A DNA stretch of 35,855 nucleotides from CAZYSK01 sp964649415. GTDB taxonomy: Bacteria > Chloroflexota > Anaerolineae > B4-G1. The stretch is taken from the NCBI GenBank assembly GCA_964649415.1, contig CAZYSK010000059.1:1-35855 (forward strand), in the 5' to 3' direction. Below the pieces are notes generated by a model. That model had not been told where the DNA came from, made no database searches, and saw only the letters and a program-made list of their open reading frames with translations. Made by a program: the position numbers and the translations under genes. The first letter of the stretch is position 1, and each line of letters opens with the position of its first letter. Shown here one piece after another: positions 1-7,033 of the stretch.

Positions 1-418
1 CCTGGATGCGCACCACCTGCGAGAAGAACGTATTGGTGGCCATGGCCCACACGGCAAACCCGAACGACGCCACCAGCCCTGCCAGCCCCACGATCTGCAG
101 CCACAACGGCACCGTGTCGGCCCAGTGAAACCGCCCGATGTCCAGGCCGGCAATGATCCAGGTGGCGAAGGACAGGAGCTGGTAGATCACGAGCCAGACC
201 CGATCCCAGCGTTTGGCGCCTGGCCCCGGGCGGGCCCGCTCCTCGAACAAGGCAGGATCTTTCCACATGGTGAACGCTATGACCAGGTGAAAGCTGGAAT
301 AGACGTATATACAGGCCCACACCATCGGCAGGTCCAGGCGTCCACTGGAGCCCAGCAGTATGGCCGTGCATAGAACTGTCACGATCAGCCATTGGCCGAA
401 AGGCAACAAGCTCGCCAT
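1..418 (-). CDS. Isoprenylcysteine carboxyl methyltransferase-like membrane protein, partial (3' end beyond the window)
   Basis: The reading frame starts at ATG 418 and stays open to the left edge, so only about the first 139 residues are visible. The start is supported by a purine-rich AAGGGGG about six bases upstream. The protein begins MASLLPFGQW and has several hydrophobic segments. It ends in the visible part with NTFFSQVVRIQ, which matches NAFFSTTVRIQ in the neighbouring gene (542-1375). The shared ERAR and AGLD/SALD segments also place it in the same family. Family members are integral membrane methyltransferases or related isoprenoid-modifying proteins; the catalytic C-terminal RHPxY region lies outside the window, so activity cannot be judged. 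It follows the paralogue on the same strand at 123 bp, so tandem duplication is likely. Confidence 0.8.
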   Translation of the reverse strand, partial: MASLLPFGQWLIVTVLCTAILLGSSGRLDLPMVWACIYVYSSFHLVIAFTMWKDPALFEERARPGPGAKRWDRVWLVIYQLLSFATWIIAGLDIGRFHWADTVPLWLQIVGLAGLVASFGFAVWAMATNTFFSQVVRIQ

Positions 419-449
419 GTTGACCCCCTTTGATCTTGGCATGATGCTT

Positions 450-466
450 CGCCATTCTGATGGCGC
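450..466. repeat. Short palindromic element, intergenic copy
   Basis: The sequence CGCCATTCTGATGGCGC forms a hairpin (CGCCAT, loop TCTG, ATGGCG). It is the core of a longer element at 3554-3579, 23745-23784 and 23961-24000. This copy lies between two ICMT-like genes and lacks the CTACAAAG flank seen in the other three. Confidence 0.7.
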
Positions 467-541
467 ACCATCGGGAATGACGCGCTCCCCGGTTCGTAGT
501 AAGGCACGCAGGTCTGCCGGAGTGCCGTATCTGCGCTGGCG

Positions 542-1375
542 CTACCACACACCCGGCAGCAGGCGGTAGCGCGTCCGCTGTGCATACTCCGCATACCCGT
601 CGAGTTCTTCGTGCAGGGTCTTGTCCTCCAGCGCGGTGCGCAACACGTAGAGCGGCACCGTCAGGGCCATCGGAATCAACGCCCACCACGAGCCCAACAA
701 GAAGGGCGTCGCGAGTTGATACACGATCCCGCCGACGTATCCTGGATGGCGCACGTACCGGTACGGTCCGCCCGTTTGAACGACGTGGCCCCGCTCCTCC
801 TGGATGCGCACGGTCGTCGAGAAGAACGCGTTAGAGGCCGTCGCCCAGAGCAGCATCGCCCACCCCAGCGCGAAGAAGAGCGCTCCGCCGATGTGGAGCC
901 CAGGTGAAATCTGTGGCAGCCACCCAAGGGGGCGAGGCCAGCCGAAGCGCTCATCCAGCGCGGAGATGACCCACGAGGCCATCGGCAACAGCCCAGCGGC
1001 GAGGCTGCTGATGACCTTGTCCCAGTTTTTGGTGTTCTCGCGGATGCCGCGCGCGCGTTCCCCGAGCAACTCCGGGTTGGTCGGGATCAAGATCAAGACG
1101 TGCGCGACCGAGGCGGCCGCGAACAAGGCGAGGAAAACCCACGCCCATATCCAATCCCAGCGTTCCGCGCAGAGGAACAGGAGCGCGGCGAAGAACACCA
1201 GGCCTGCGGCGGCCTTGGCGATCCACGCCACGACGCCGCGCCTGACGTCAGGCGCTATAGTCTGTCCGGCGGATGAAGCCGCTGCGCTTCCCTTTCCAGT
1301 GAGCGGTGCCGCTGCGCTTCCCTCGTCATGCCGGTAGGATGCCGGCGGTCCATCACTAGGTGAATTGCGGTTCAT
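542..1375 (-). CDS. Isoprenylcysteine carboxyl methyltransferase family protein
   Basis: About 277 residues from ATG 1375, chosen over an upstream in-frame start because GGGAGGCG sits three bases before it. It overlaps the end of the upstream methyltransferase gene by 20 bp, implying cotranscription. Hydrophobic segments are followed by the family signature near the C-terminus: GPYRYVRHPGYVGG, then an E-rich stretch with GYAEYAQRTRYRLLPGVW. In this family the RHP segment binds SAM/substrate in the membrane; the bacterial substrate is not predictable. The first ~40 residues are low in complexity (GSAAAPLTGKGSAAASS), encoded by a 16-bp sequence present twice, and look like a repeat-derived addition before the conserved part that begins near VRRGVVAWIAK. 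Confidence 0.85.
   Translation of the reverse strand: MNRNSPSDGPPASYRHDEGSAAAPLTGKGSAAASSAGQTIAPDVRRGVVAWIAKAAAGLVFFAALLFLCAERWDWIWAWVFLALFAAASVAHVLILIPTNPELLGERARGIRENTKNWDKVISSLAAGLLPMASWVISALDERFGWPRPLGWLPQISPGLHIGGALFFALGWAMLLWATASNAFFSTTVRIQEERGHVVQTGGPYRYVRHPGYVGGIVYQLATPFLLGSWWALIPMALTVPLYVLRTALEDKTLHEELDGYAEYAQRTRYRLLPGVW
1278..1323. repeat. Direct 16-bp repeat inside the ICMT-like gene
   Basis: GCCGCTGCGCTTCCCT occurs at 1278-1293 and again at 1308-1323, 30 bp (ten codons) apart. It encodes the GSAAA / GSAAAS repetition at the N-terminus of the protein. Confidence 0.75.
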
Positions 1376-2150
1376 GTTCGCCTCCCGGTTTCCTCCCGAC
1401 GAGTATCGCATACCCCAGGTACTCGAACAGGTCCTTCGGGGTGCGGCGCATGCCGGCCATATAGGCCCTGAACGCAGAGTTTCGGACGTACAGGCCCAGC
1501 GTGCGGTAGAACATCCGTAGCGCGTCTCCCAGTGAATAGCGCTTGAGCTGGGTGGCTTCGCGCCGCGCGCTCACAGCGTACTCCTTCACCAGGATCTCGC
1601 GTAGCCCTCTCGCTTCCAGCAATCCTGTCCAACCATCGGACGTCAGGAGGTCCGACTCGATGGCCCACGCGAGCCTGACGTGTTCGACCAGTCGCTGCGG
1701 CGGCGTCTGAAGCCAGATTTCCTCGTTCATCCCGACGTAGCCGCCCGGCCTGGTCACGCGCGCGTACTCGCTAATGGCAAGTTGCTTGTCGTGCACGAAT
1801 GTGGTGACGGATTCGGCCATGACGACGTCGAACTGCGCGTCCTGGAAAGGTAGGTCCTGCGCGTCAGCCACCCTAAACTCGACGCGGTCCGCGACGCGCT
1901 CCTTGAGCGCCCGCTCGTTCGCCCGAGCGATCATACTCCCACGCAGGTCCACGCCGACCACGCGGCACCCGTACCTCTTGGCCAGGTAGCAGGCCGTCGC
2001 GCCGACGCCCACACCGATCTCCAACACGGTCGTATCCTCGCCGACGTGGCACAACTGGATGAGCTCCTTCGTGGTCTCGAAGCCCCCCATGTGCTTGGTA
2101 GCGCCGGTATAGGCCTGCAACTCAAAGTAAGAGATCTCCGGATCAGTCAT
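1356..2150 (-). CDS. Class I SAM-dependent methyltransferase
   Basis: 264 residues from ATG 2150, preceded by a GAGGAC purine run; the longer frame extending to 2288 translates a proline/glycine-rich repeat-like leader and is unlikely to be coding. Motif I is visible as LEIGVGVGATAC (about residues 44-55), with the acidic end of strand 2 in VVGVDLRG and motif II-like DAQDLPFQDAQFDVV, as in UbiE/COQ5-type small-molecule methyltransferases. The substrate is unknown. It lies between a TrmB-type regulator and ICMT-like proteins and overlaps the latter, so it may act on the same lipid or isoprenoid substrate, but this is inference. The 134 bp upstream hold short GGACCACC-type repeats and a CATGCCGG palindromic repeat rather than a gene. 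Confidence 0.85.
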   Translation of the reverse strand: MTDPEISYFELQAYTGATKHMGGFETTKELIQLCHVGEDTTVLEIGVGVGATACYLAKRYGCRVVGVDLRGSMIARANERALKERVADRVEFRVADAQDLPFQDAQFDVVMAESVTTFVHDKQLAISEYARVTRPGGYVGMNEEIWLQTPPQRLVEHVRLAWAIESDLLTSDGWTGLLEARGLREILVKEYAVSARREATQLKRYSLGDALRMFYRTLGLYVRNSAFRAYMAGMRRTPKDLFEYLGYAILVGRKPGGEHEPQFT

Positions 2151-2284
2151 GTCCTCTTTCACCACTGGACCCACCATCAACGGACCACCTGCTGGACCAC
2201 CCGTTGGACCGCCCGGATGTCTGCATCCACCGACTGTCTGCGGTCGGCAGCATCCCTGCCGGCATGACGCCCGCGGGCGCACGA

Positions 2285-3100
2285 TCAATGGACACCTATG
2301 CGGCTCTCAAAAGCGCAGGCGAACAACTCCCAATCCTCATCTTGAATGAGGTCTCGCGCCCGATCACCCAGGAGCGCCAGCACGCGCGGCAGGTACAGAT
2401 CCGTGCGCAGGTGGTGCTCCGCGACGAAGACGAAGAGCGGGCTGCCCGTCCACGAGGCGCGCGCCTGGTTCTCGGTTAGCAACTCGCCGATCAGAACCTC
2501 TTCACCGTCAACGACCAGGACCAGCCACAAGCCCTCCACCCGCGCCTGAGTCTCTTCAGGCACCGGCGTAGCGATCACGCGACCGCCGCGCAGTTCCAGG
2601 CGCCCCGTGCTATAGACCACCACTTGCACGCCCCGCAGAGCCGCCTCCTCCAGAGCGGGTTTCAGGGTAGGGAACGTAGCCGGCAGAAGGGAAAGGTATA
2701 TCCGGTGTTGAGCCTGCTCGATCATCTCCTCTGCCTTGGCCATGATGTTCTCGTGTCCCTCGATGTTCCACACGTATTCCAGGTCAGACGCCGCGTCGAG
2801 GGTGGACAGCTCCTCTCTGAGCGAGTCGACCAGGCCTTCGTGCTCGCGATGAAGCTGGTCCAGGAACTCGTGGGCCGAGACCGGGGCATACTTGGTGCCG
2901 CCCTCCTTGTAGAGCGTCATAGCAGCGCCGCGGGCAACCAGCTTGCCCAGCACCTCGTAGATCATGGACCGAGGCACGCCAGAGAGCTTGGCAAGTTGAT
3001 AGCCGGTGGCAGGGTTCTCACGAAGCAAGGCGATGTAGGCCTTCGCCTCGTACTCGGAGAAGCCCAGTCTTACCAGTTTGTCAATGGGATCGTCGCTCAA
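2285..3100 (-). CDS. TrmB-family transcriptional regulator
   Basis: 271 residues starting at a TTG codon (3100) with AAGGAGGG about eight bases upstream. Residues ~5-80 form a winged helix of the TrmB type (LGFSEYEAKAYIALL, then ATGYQLAKLSGVPRSMIYEVLGKL), followed by a coiled segment and a C-terminal effector-binding-like half (WNIEGHENIMAKAEEMIEQA, then IYLSLLP). TrmB proteins bind palindromic operators and respond to sugars or other small molecules; the ligand here cannot be read. It is the first gene of the unit, directly behind a strong promoter and three tandem palindromic 20-bp sites (3151-3210), so autoregulation is a reasonable inference. Confidence 0.9.
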   Translation of the reverse strand: MSDDPIDKLVRLGFSEYEAKAYIALLRENPATGYQLAKLSGVPRSMIYEVLGKLVARGAAMTLYKEGGTKYAPVSAHEFLDQLHREHEGLVDSLREELSTLDAASDLEYVWNIEGHENIMAKAEEMIEQAQHRIYLSLLPATFPTLKPALEEAALRGVQVVVYSTGRLELRGGRVIATPVPEETQARVEGLWLVLVVDGEEVLIGELLTENQARASWTGSPLFVFVAEHHLRTDLYLPRVLALLGDRARDLIQDEDWELFACAFESRIGVH

Positions 3101-3150
3101 TTCGCTGCCCTCCTTACTCGGATTGCCTGCTCTGTAGACGCTGCGCAGTT

Positions 3151-3210
3151 AGGCGTTAGACTTCTAACCTAGGCGTTAGACTTATAACTTAGACGTTATT
3201 ATTATAACTA
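3151..3210 (-). promoter_or_regulatory. Three tandem 20-bp operator-like repeats
   Basis: Three consecutive 20-bp units start at 3151, 3171 and 3191. Each contains an inverted repeat: GTTAGACTTCTAAC, GTTAGACTTATAAC and GTTATTATTATAAC. They fill the region between the predicted transcription start (about 3209) and the TrmB-type gene, and are AT-rich in a GC-rich setting. Spacing of 20 bp (about two helical turns) puts all sites on the same DNA face. Likely the binding sites of the adjacent regulator. Confidence 0.7.
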
Positions 3211-3215
3211 CTGAG

Positions 3216-3244
3216 AGTATACCGCAGTTTTCCCGGTTTGTCAA
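3216..3244 (-). promoter_or_regulatory. Sigma70-type promoter of the TrmB-regulator unit
   Basis: On the minus strand TTGACA (3244-3239) is followed after exactly 17 bp by TATACT (3221-3216). The predicted start near 3209 is at the upstream edge of the three operator-like repeats. Confidence 0.75.
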
Positions 3245-3263
3245 GACCAACCGGCTCAAATAA

Positions 3264-3306
3264 GAGGGCTATTCGGCCGCATGCGCTTATGGACCGAATA
3301 GCCCTC
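3264..3306 (-). terminator. Hairpin terminator of the aromatic/aminotransferase cluster
   Basis: A perfect 13-bp stem (3264-3276 with 3294-3306, GAGGGCTATTCGG) encloses a 17-nt loop, about 60 bp past the aminotransferase stop codon. On the minus strand the stem is followed by TTATTTG, a weak T tract. It separates the cluster from the downstream promoter at 3216-3244. Confidence 0.6.
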
Positions 3307-3365
3307 GGAGGTGCTATGGATTGTGCGCTGTCTGGCTCAGGTGCCTACTCAGCCCACTCTGGTGT

Positions 3366-4577
3366 CTACGCGGATGGTTGCGACGTCACGAACTGGCGAA
3401 GGCGCTCCATCGCCGCCCGAACACGATCCGTCGGCGCGGTGGCAGAGATGCGCACGTATCCCTCGCCCGCAGCGCCGAAGAACGAACCGGGCGCCACTCC
3501 TACGCCTGTCTGTTCTAGCAGCGCGAGCGCGAATTCCTCACACTCCGTCAACCCTACAAAGGCGCCATTCTGATGGCGCGCCCAACCCCCCGGCACCCGC
3601 GCCCAGGCGTAAAGCGCGGCGTCCGGATGCGTCGCCCCCATCCCGACGTCATCCAGCGCTGCCTGGATCATGTCCAGCCGCTCCCGATATATCGAGTTGC
3701 GCGCCGTGATCCACTCGGGATCGACCGACAGGGCGCGGACGGCCGCCTCTTGCAACGGGCGGAACAGCCCGGAGTCCACGTTGGACTTGACCTGTGCCAG
3801 CGCCGCGACGGCGTCCGCATTGCCCACCGCCATCCCCACACGCCACCCCGCCATGTTGAAGGTCTTGGAGAGGGAGTTGAACTCGACCGCCACCTCCAAA
3901 GCACCTGGCGCTTGCAGCAGACTGGGCGCGATGTAGTCGCCGTAGGTTGTGTCGCAATAGGGCGCGTCGTGGCACAGCAGCAAGTCGTGGCGTCGCGCGA
4001 AGGCCACCGCCTGTGAGAAGAACGCCAGATCAGCCACAGCGCCGGTGGGGTTGTTGGGGTAATTGAGCCACATCAGGATGGCTCTGTCGGCCACGTCGGG
4101 AGGTATGGCTTCGAAATCTGGCAAGAAGCCACGTTCAGGCAGCAGTGGGAACGCATGGACCCCCGCGCCTGCCAGGGCTGCTCCCCTCGCGTAGGGGGCG
4201 TAGCCGGGATCAGGCACCAGCACCAGGTCGCCCGGATCGAGGCACGCCAGCGCGATGTTGACGATGCCCTCTTTGGACCCAATGAGCGGCGCAACCTCGG
4301 TACCGGGATCGAGCGCCACGCCAAATCGTCGCCCGTAGTAGCCGGCGATTGCCTCGCGCAGTGCCGGCAGACCCCGGTAGCCGGCGTAGCCGTGATGGGT
4401 AGGCTCACGGGCCGATTGACACAGTGCCTCCACGACTTCGTCGGGCGGTGGCAGGTCGGGGTTGCCGATGTCCAGCCGGATCACGTCCAGGCCCCGCCGG
4501 CGGGCGGTTTCGACCTGCCCGGCCCAGCGAGCGAAATGATAGGGGGGGATGTTCTCCAGACGATTCGAACGTTTCAC
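3366..4577 (-). CDS. Class I/II PLP-dependent aminotransferase (LL-diaminopimelate aminotransferase-like)
   Basis: 403 residues from a GTG at 4577, chosen because GAAGGAGA lies seven bases upstream. Visible fold type I landmarks are RLDIGNPDLPPP near residue 35, NYPNNPTG (172-179), HDAPYCDTTYG (203-213), the PLP lysine in SLSKTFNMAGWRVG (Lys238) and the C-terminal substrate arginine in GYVRIS. The family makes amino acids from keto acids; this subgroup includes LL-diaminopimelate, aspartate and aromatic aminotransferases, and its place after the chorismate genes makes an amino-acid biosynthetic role plausible. Residues 334-343 (RHQNGAFVGL) are encoded by a palindromic repeat element that appears to be an in-frame insertion between ARVPGGW and the CEEFALALL helix. 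Confidence 0.88.
   Translation of the reverse strand: MKRSNRLENIPPYHFARWAGQVETARRRGLDVIRLDIGNPDLPPPDEVVEALCQSAREPTHHGYAGYRGLPALREAIAGYYGRRFGVALDPGTEVAPLIGSKEGIVNIALACLDPGDLVLVPDPGYAPYARGAALAGAGVHAFPLLPERGFLPDFEAIPPDVADRAILMWLNYPNNPTGAVADLAFFSQAVAFARRHDLLLCHDAPYCDTTYGDYIAPSLLQAPGALEVAVEFNSLSKTFNMAGWRVGMAVGNADAVAALAQVKSNVDSGLFRPLQEAAVRALSVDPEWITARNSIYRERLDMIQAALDDVGMGATHPDAALYAWARVPGGWARHQNGAFVGLTECEEFALALLEQTGVGVAPGSFFGAAGEGYVRISATAPTDRVRAAMERLRQFVTSQPSA
3554..3579. repeat. Short palindromic element inside the aminotransferase gene
   Basis: CTACAAAG followed by GCGCCATTCTGATGGCGC, with 7-bp arms GCGCCAT/ATGGCGC and loop TCTG. Read on the minus strand in the gene frame it gives RHQNGAFVG, the same peptide and frame as the two copies in the metalloprotease gene. 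Confidence 0.85.
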
Positions 4578-4597
4578 TGTATTGTCTCCTTCGCACA

Positions 4598-4698
4598 ACC
4601 AGTCTACCAATCTACCAGTTTACCAATCTACCAGTCTACCAGTTTACCAATCTACCAGTTTACCAATCTACCAGTCCACCAATCTACCAGCCCACCAC
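4598..4698. repeat. Array of degenerate 8-bp repeats (TCTACCAG/TTTACCAA)
   Basis: About twelve units of the type TCTACCAG, TCTACCAA and TTTACCAA follow one another with period 8. The array fills the gap between aroQ and the aminotransferase start. The same unit type is found at 8320-8392. Confidence 0.9.
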
Positions 4699-4700
4699 CC

Positions 4701-5159
4701 TCAGCTCAGATAATCCAACAAGGCCGTCAGCCCCAGGAGATAGCTGCGCCAGCCAAAGCCACTGATCTGCCCCACGCACACCGGAGCGATGAGTGACTCG
4801 TGGCGGAACGACTCCCGGGCGTAGACGTTCGAGAGATGCACCTCCACCGCGGGGAGATCGACGGCGGCGATGGCGTCCCGCAGCGCAAGCCCTGTGTGCG
4901 TGCAGGCAGCGGGGTTCATCAACACGCCGTCAGCCCAATCCACGGCCTCGTGCAGCGCGTCAACGAGCGCACCCTCGTGGTTGGACTGCACGATGCGCAG
5001 TTCCGCACCTCGCTCCGCAGCCGCTTCGCGCAGCGCTGTGTCGATCTCGTCCAGCGTCACGGAGCCATAGATGTCAGGCTCTCGTCGCCCCAATAGGTTG
5101 AGATTGGGACCATGGAGGACCAGGATCTTGCAACTCGTCGTCTGTGCTCTGTGGTTCAT
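4701..5159 (-). CDS. aroQ: Type II 3-dehydroquinate dehydratase
   Basis: About 152 residues; ATG 5159 is preferred over the adjacent TTG 5162. It catalyses 3-dehydroquinate to 3-dehydroshikimate in the cytoplasm. Type II signatures are all present: GPNLNLLGRREPDIYG with the lid arginine and catalytic tyrosine, QSNHEGALVD, NPAACTHTG, the catalytic-histidine segment EVHLSN, and RESFRHES. Length is normal for the dodecameric type II enzyme. It begins six bases after the aroKB stop codon and so is translationally linked. The usual NPxAYTHTS segment reads NPAACTHTG here, a minor change. Confidence 0.96.
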   Translation of the reverse strand: MNHRAQTTSCKILVLHGPNLNLLGRREPDIYGSVTLDEIDTALREAAAERGAELRIVQSNHEGALVDALHEAVDWADGVLMNPAACTHTGLALRDAIAAVDLPAVEVHLSNVYARESFRHESLIAPVCVGQISGFGWRSYLLGLTALLDYLS

Positions 5160-5165
5160 CAATCT

Positions 5166-6926
5166 TCAGTTTGCTCCTAGATTGTGGAGGACGGCGATTA
5201 CCACGCTCCGGGGCACGTCCTCCGCGATCTCCACCTGGCCAATGGCACAGGGAAGCACCCAGCGCAGCGTCTTGCCTCGCCGCTTCTTGTCGTGTGCCAT
5301 CGCCGCCCAGATCTCGCGGACATTGATCCTGCGTCCGTCGGCGTCGAAGGGCGGACACCGCGTCGGCAGGCCCCAACCCGCGAGGACAGCCTCCACCCGC
5401 TCGGCTAGCGACGCATCGGCGCGCTTCAACTCGCCCGCGATCCGCGCCGCCGCCACCATCCCGATGCCCACTGCCTCGCCGTGGCGCAGGGCGAAACCAC
5501 TGAGTCGCTCCAACGCGTGCCCCACGGTGTGGCCCAGATTGAGCACGGCGCGCCGCCCCTGTTCGAAGGGATCCTGTTCGACCACCTCGATCTTGACCCT
5601 GAGGGCACGCGTGATCTGTGAAGCCGGGAGTAGGAGCGCGGAAACCGCGCCTTGCGTGGCGGGATGGTCAGGGGGTTGAGAGCGTAGCGCGCGTGCCTCC
5701 AGTTCCACAAAGAGGGCGGGATCTCCGATGATGCCATGTTTGATCACCTCGGCCATGCCCGACCGCAGATCCTCAGCAGGCAGCGTCGCCAGCACGGCTG
5801 GATCAATGGCCACCAGCTCTGGCTGTTTGAACGCGCCAACCAGGTTCTTCCCCTGGGGCAGATCAACGCCCGTCTTGGCACCCACGCTGGCGTCCACCAT
5901 CGCCAGCAGCGTCGTGGGTACCTGGACGAAGCGCACCCCCCGCATGAAGGTCGCCGCCGCGAAGCCCGCCACGTCGCCGGTCACGCCGCCCCCGAGCGAG
6001 AGCACCGTGCCGCTGCGGTCCAGCCCGCCGGCGAGGAATTGCTCGTAGAGCGTGGCGACGGTCGCGAGCGTCTTGTGCGGCTCGCCATCGGGGATGGAAC
6101 AGACGAAGGGATCGAATCCCGCCGATCGCAGCGCGTGCGCCACCTGCGCGGCGTACAGCGGTGCGACGACGGGATTGGTGACGATTGCGACACGCCCGCC
6201 TTCGGATTGGGACAATCCGCGGTCACCGGTCGCGCGCAGCAGGTCGCCGGCGTGTGCCAGCAGCCCGTTGCCGACGTGGATCTCGTACTGGCCACCGGGG
6301 TGGCGCACGGGAAGCGTGATGACGCCGGCGATGTGCAGCACCTGCGCGGCGACCTCCTCGACCGAGAGCCCGGTGGTGTCAATCTGCCACGGGATGGCCT
6401 GATACGCACTCCGGCGCGCGGCCAGCAGCCGCTCGACCTCGGCACGGGGGTCGGCCACGTCGAGCAACGGCCGGTCTGGGTCGCCATCCGCGCCCACTCG
6501 CTGCAGGATTCCATCCGGGTCGCAACTCAGGCAGATGAGCGTGCTACTCTCCATCACCAGCGCCCGGTTAGCGGGATCCACCAGCGTCCCCCCACCGGTG
6601 GCGATCACCAGCGGTGCGGCAAGAGGATGCCGGCACAGCTCCCGGCACAGCGTGGCCTCCATCCCCCGGAAGGCGGCCTCCCCGTCCTCAGCGAAGATGC
6701 GGGCAATCGTCTTGCCCGCCCGTGTCTCGATCTCCGCGTCCATGTCCACGAACGCGCGACCCATCTGGCGGGCGACCATCTGCCCGACGGCCGTCTTGCC
6801 CGTCCCCATGAACCCGGTCAACACCACGTGCCTCGCCGCGCCGTCGCCCGGTGTGGTTCGCGTTGTGCGCGCCTGCATCTTCGGATCGCCCGGACGTCTG
6901 TGTCCCTTGCCTCGTGCTTCCTGCAT
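5166..6926 (-). CDS. aroKB: Bifunctional shikimate kinase / 3-dehydroquinate synthase (AroK-AroB fusion)
   Basis: 586 residues joining two shikimate-pathway enzymes. The kinase half (about 33-200) shows Walker A GFMGTGKTAVG, FVDMDAEIE, FRGMEATLCREL, IATGGGTL and the lid DPDRPLLD. The synthase half (about 212-586) shows GEPHKTL, the NAD-binding GGGVTGDVAGFAAATFMRG, VPTTLLAMVDASVGAKTG, NLVGAF, and metal ligands in MAEVIKHGI, LNLGHTVGHALE and RHGEAVGIG. Both halves look intact. The synthase cyclises DAHP and the kinase phosphorylates shikimate three steps later, so the fusion joins non-consecutive steps; such fusions are known in some deep-branching bacteria. The start at 6926 has AGGAGG close upstream, but ATG 6878 is possible because residues 1-30 are unconserved and repeat-derived. 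Confidence 0.95.
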   Translation of the reverse strand: MQEARGKGHRRPGDPKMQARTTRTTPGDGAARHVVLTGFMGTGKTAVGQMVARQMGRAFVDMDAEIETRAGKTIARIFAEDGEAAFRGMEATLCRELCRHPLAAPLVIATGGGTLVDPANRALVMESSTLICLSCDPDGILQRVGADGDPDRPLLDVADPRAEVERLLAARRSAYQAIPWQIDTTGLSVEEVAAQVLHIAGVITLPVRHPGGQYEIHVGNGLLAHAGDLLRATGDRGLSQSEGGRVAIVTNPVVAPLYAAQVAHALRSAGFDPFVCSIPDGEPHKTLATVATLYEQFLAGGLDRSGTVLSLGGGVTGDVAGFAAATFMRGVRFVQVPTTLLAMVDASVGAKTGVDLPQGKNLVGAFKQPELVAIDPAVLATLPAEDLRSGMAEVIKHGIIGDPALFVELEARALRSQPPDHPATQGAVSALLLPASQITRALRVKIEVVEQDPFEQGRRAVLNLGHTVGHALERLSGFALRHGEAVGIGMVAAARIAGELKRADASLAERVEAVLAGWGLPTRCPPFDADGRRINVREIWAAMAHDKKRRGKTLRWVLPCAIGQVEIAEDVPRSVVIAVLHNLGAN

Positions 6927-6942
6927 CCTACCTCCTGCCTTG

Positions 6943-7020
6943 TGCGCGATTGGGAGATCGCGGCTACATCGTGCCTCCGGCCATATGCGCGATTGGGGAA
7001 ATCGCGGCTACATCCTGCCT
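6943..7020. repeat. Two copies of a ~34-bp dispersed repeat
   Basis: TGCGCGATTGGG, two or three variable bases, then ATCGCGGCTACATC and TGCCT occurs at 6943-6976 and 6986-7020. Each has inverted arms GCGAT/ATCGC. They sit between aroC and aroKB amid CCTGCAT-type low-complexity sequence. Confidence 0.75.
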
Positions 7021-7033
7021 CCTGCATCCTGCC

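Noticed and set aside
4598..4698. 8-bp arrays or the 93-bp HEAT repeats as a CRISPR array
   Set aside because: No 25-40 bp repeats separated by unique spacers; periods are 8 or 93 bp with no spacers, and no cas genes are present.
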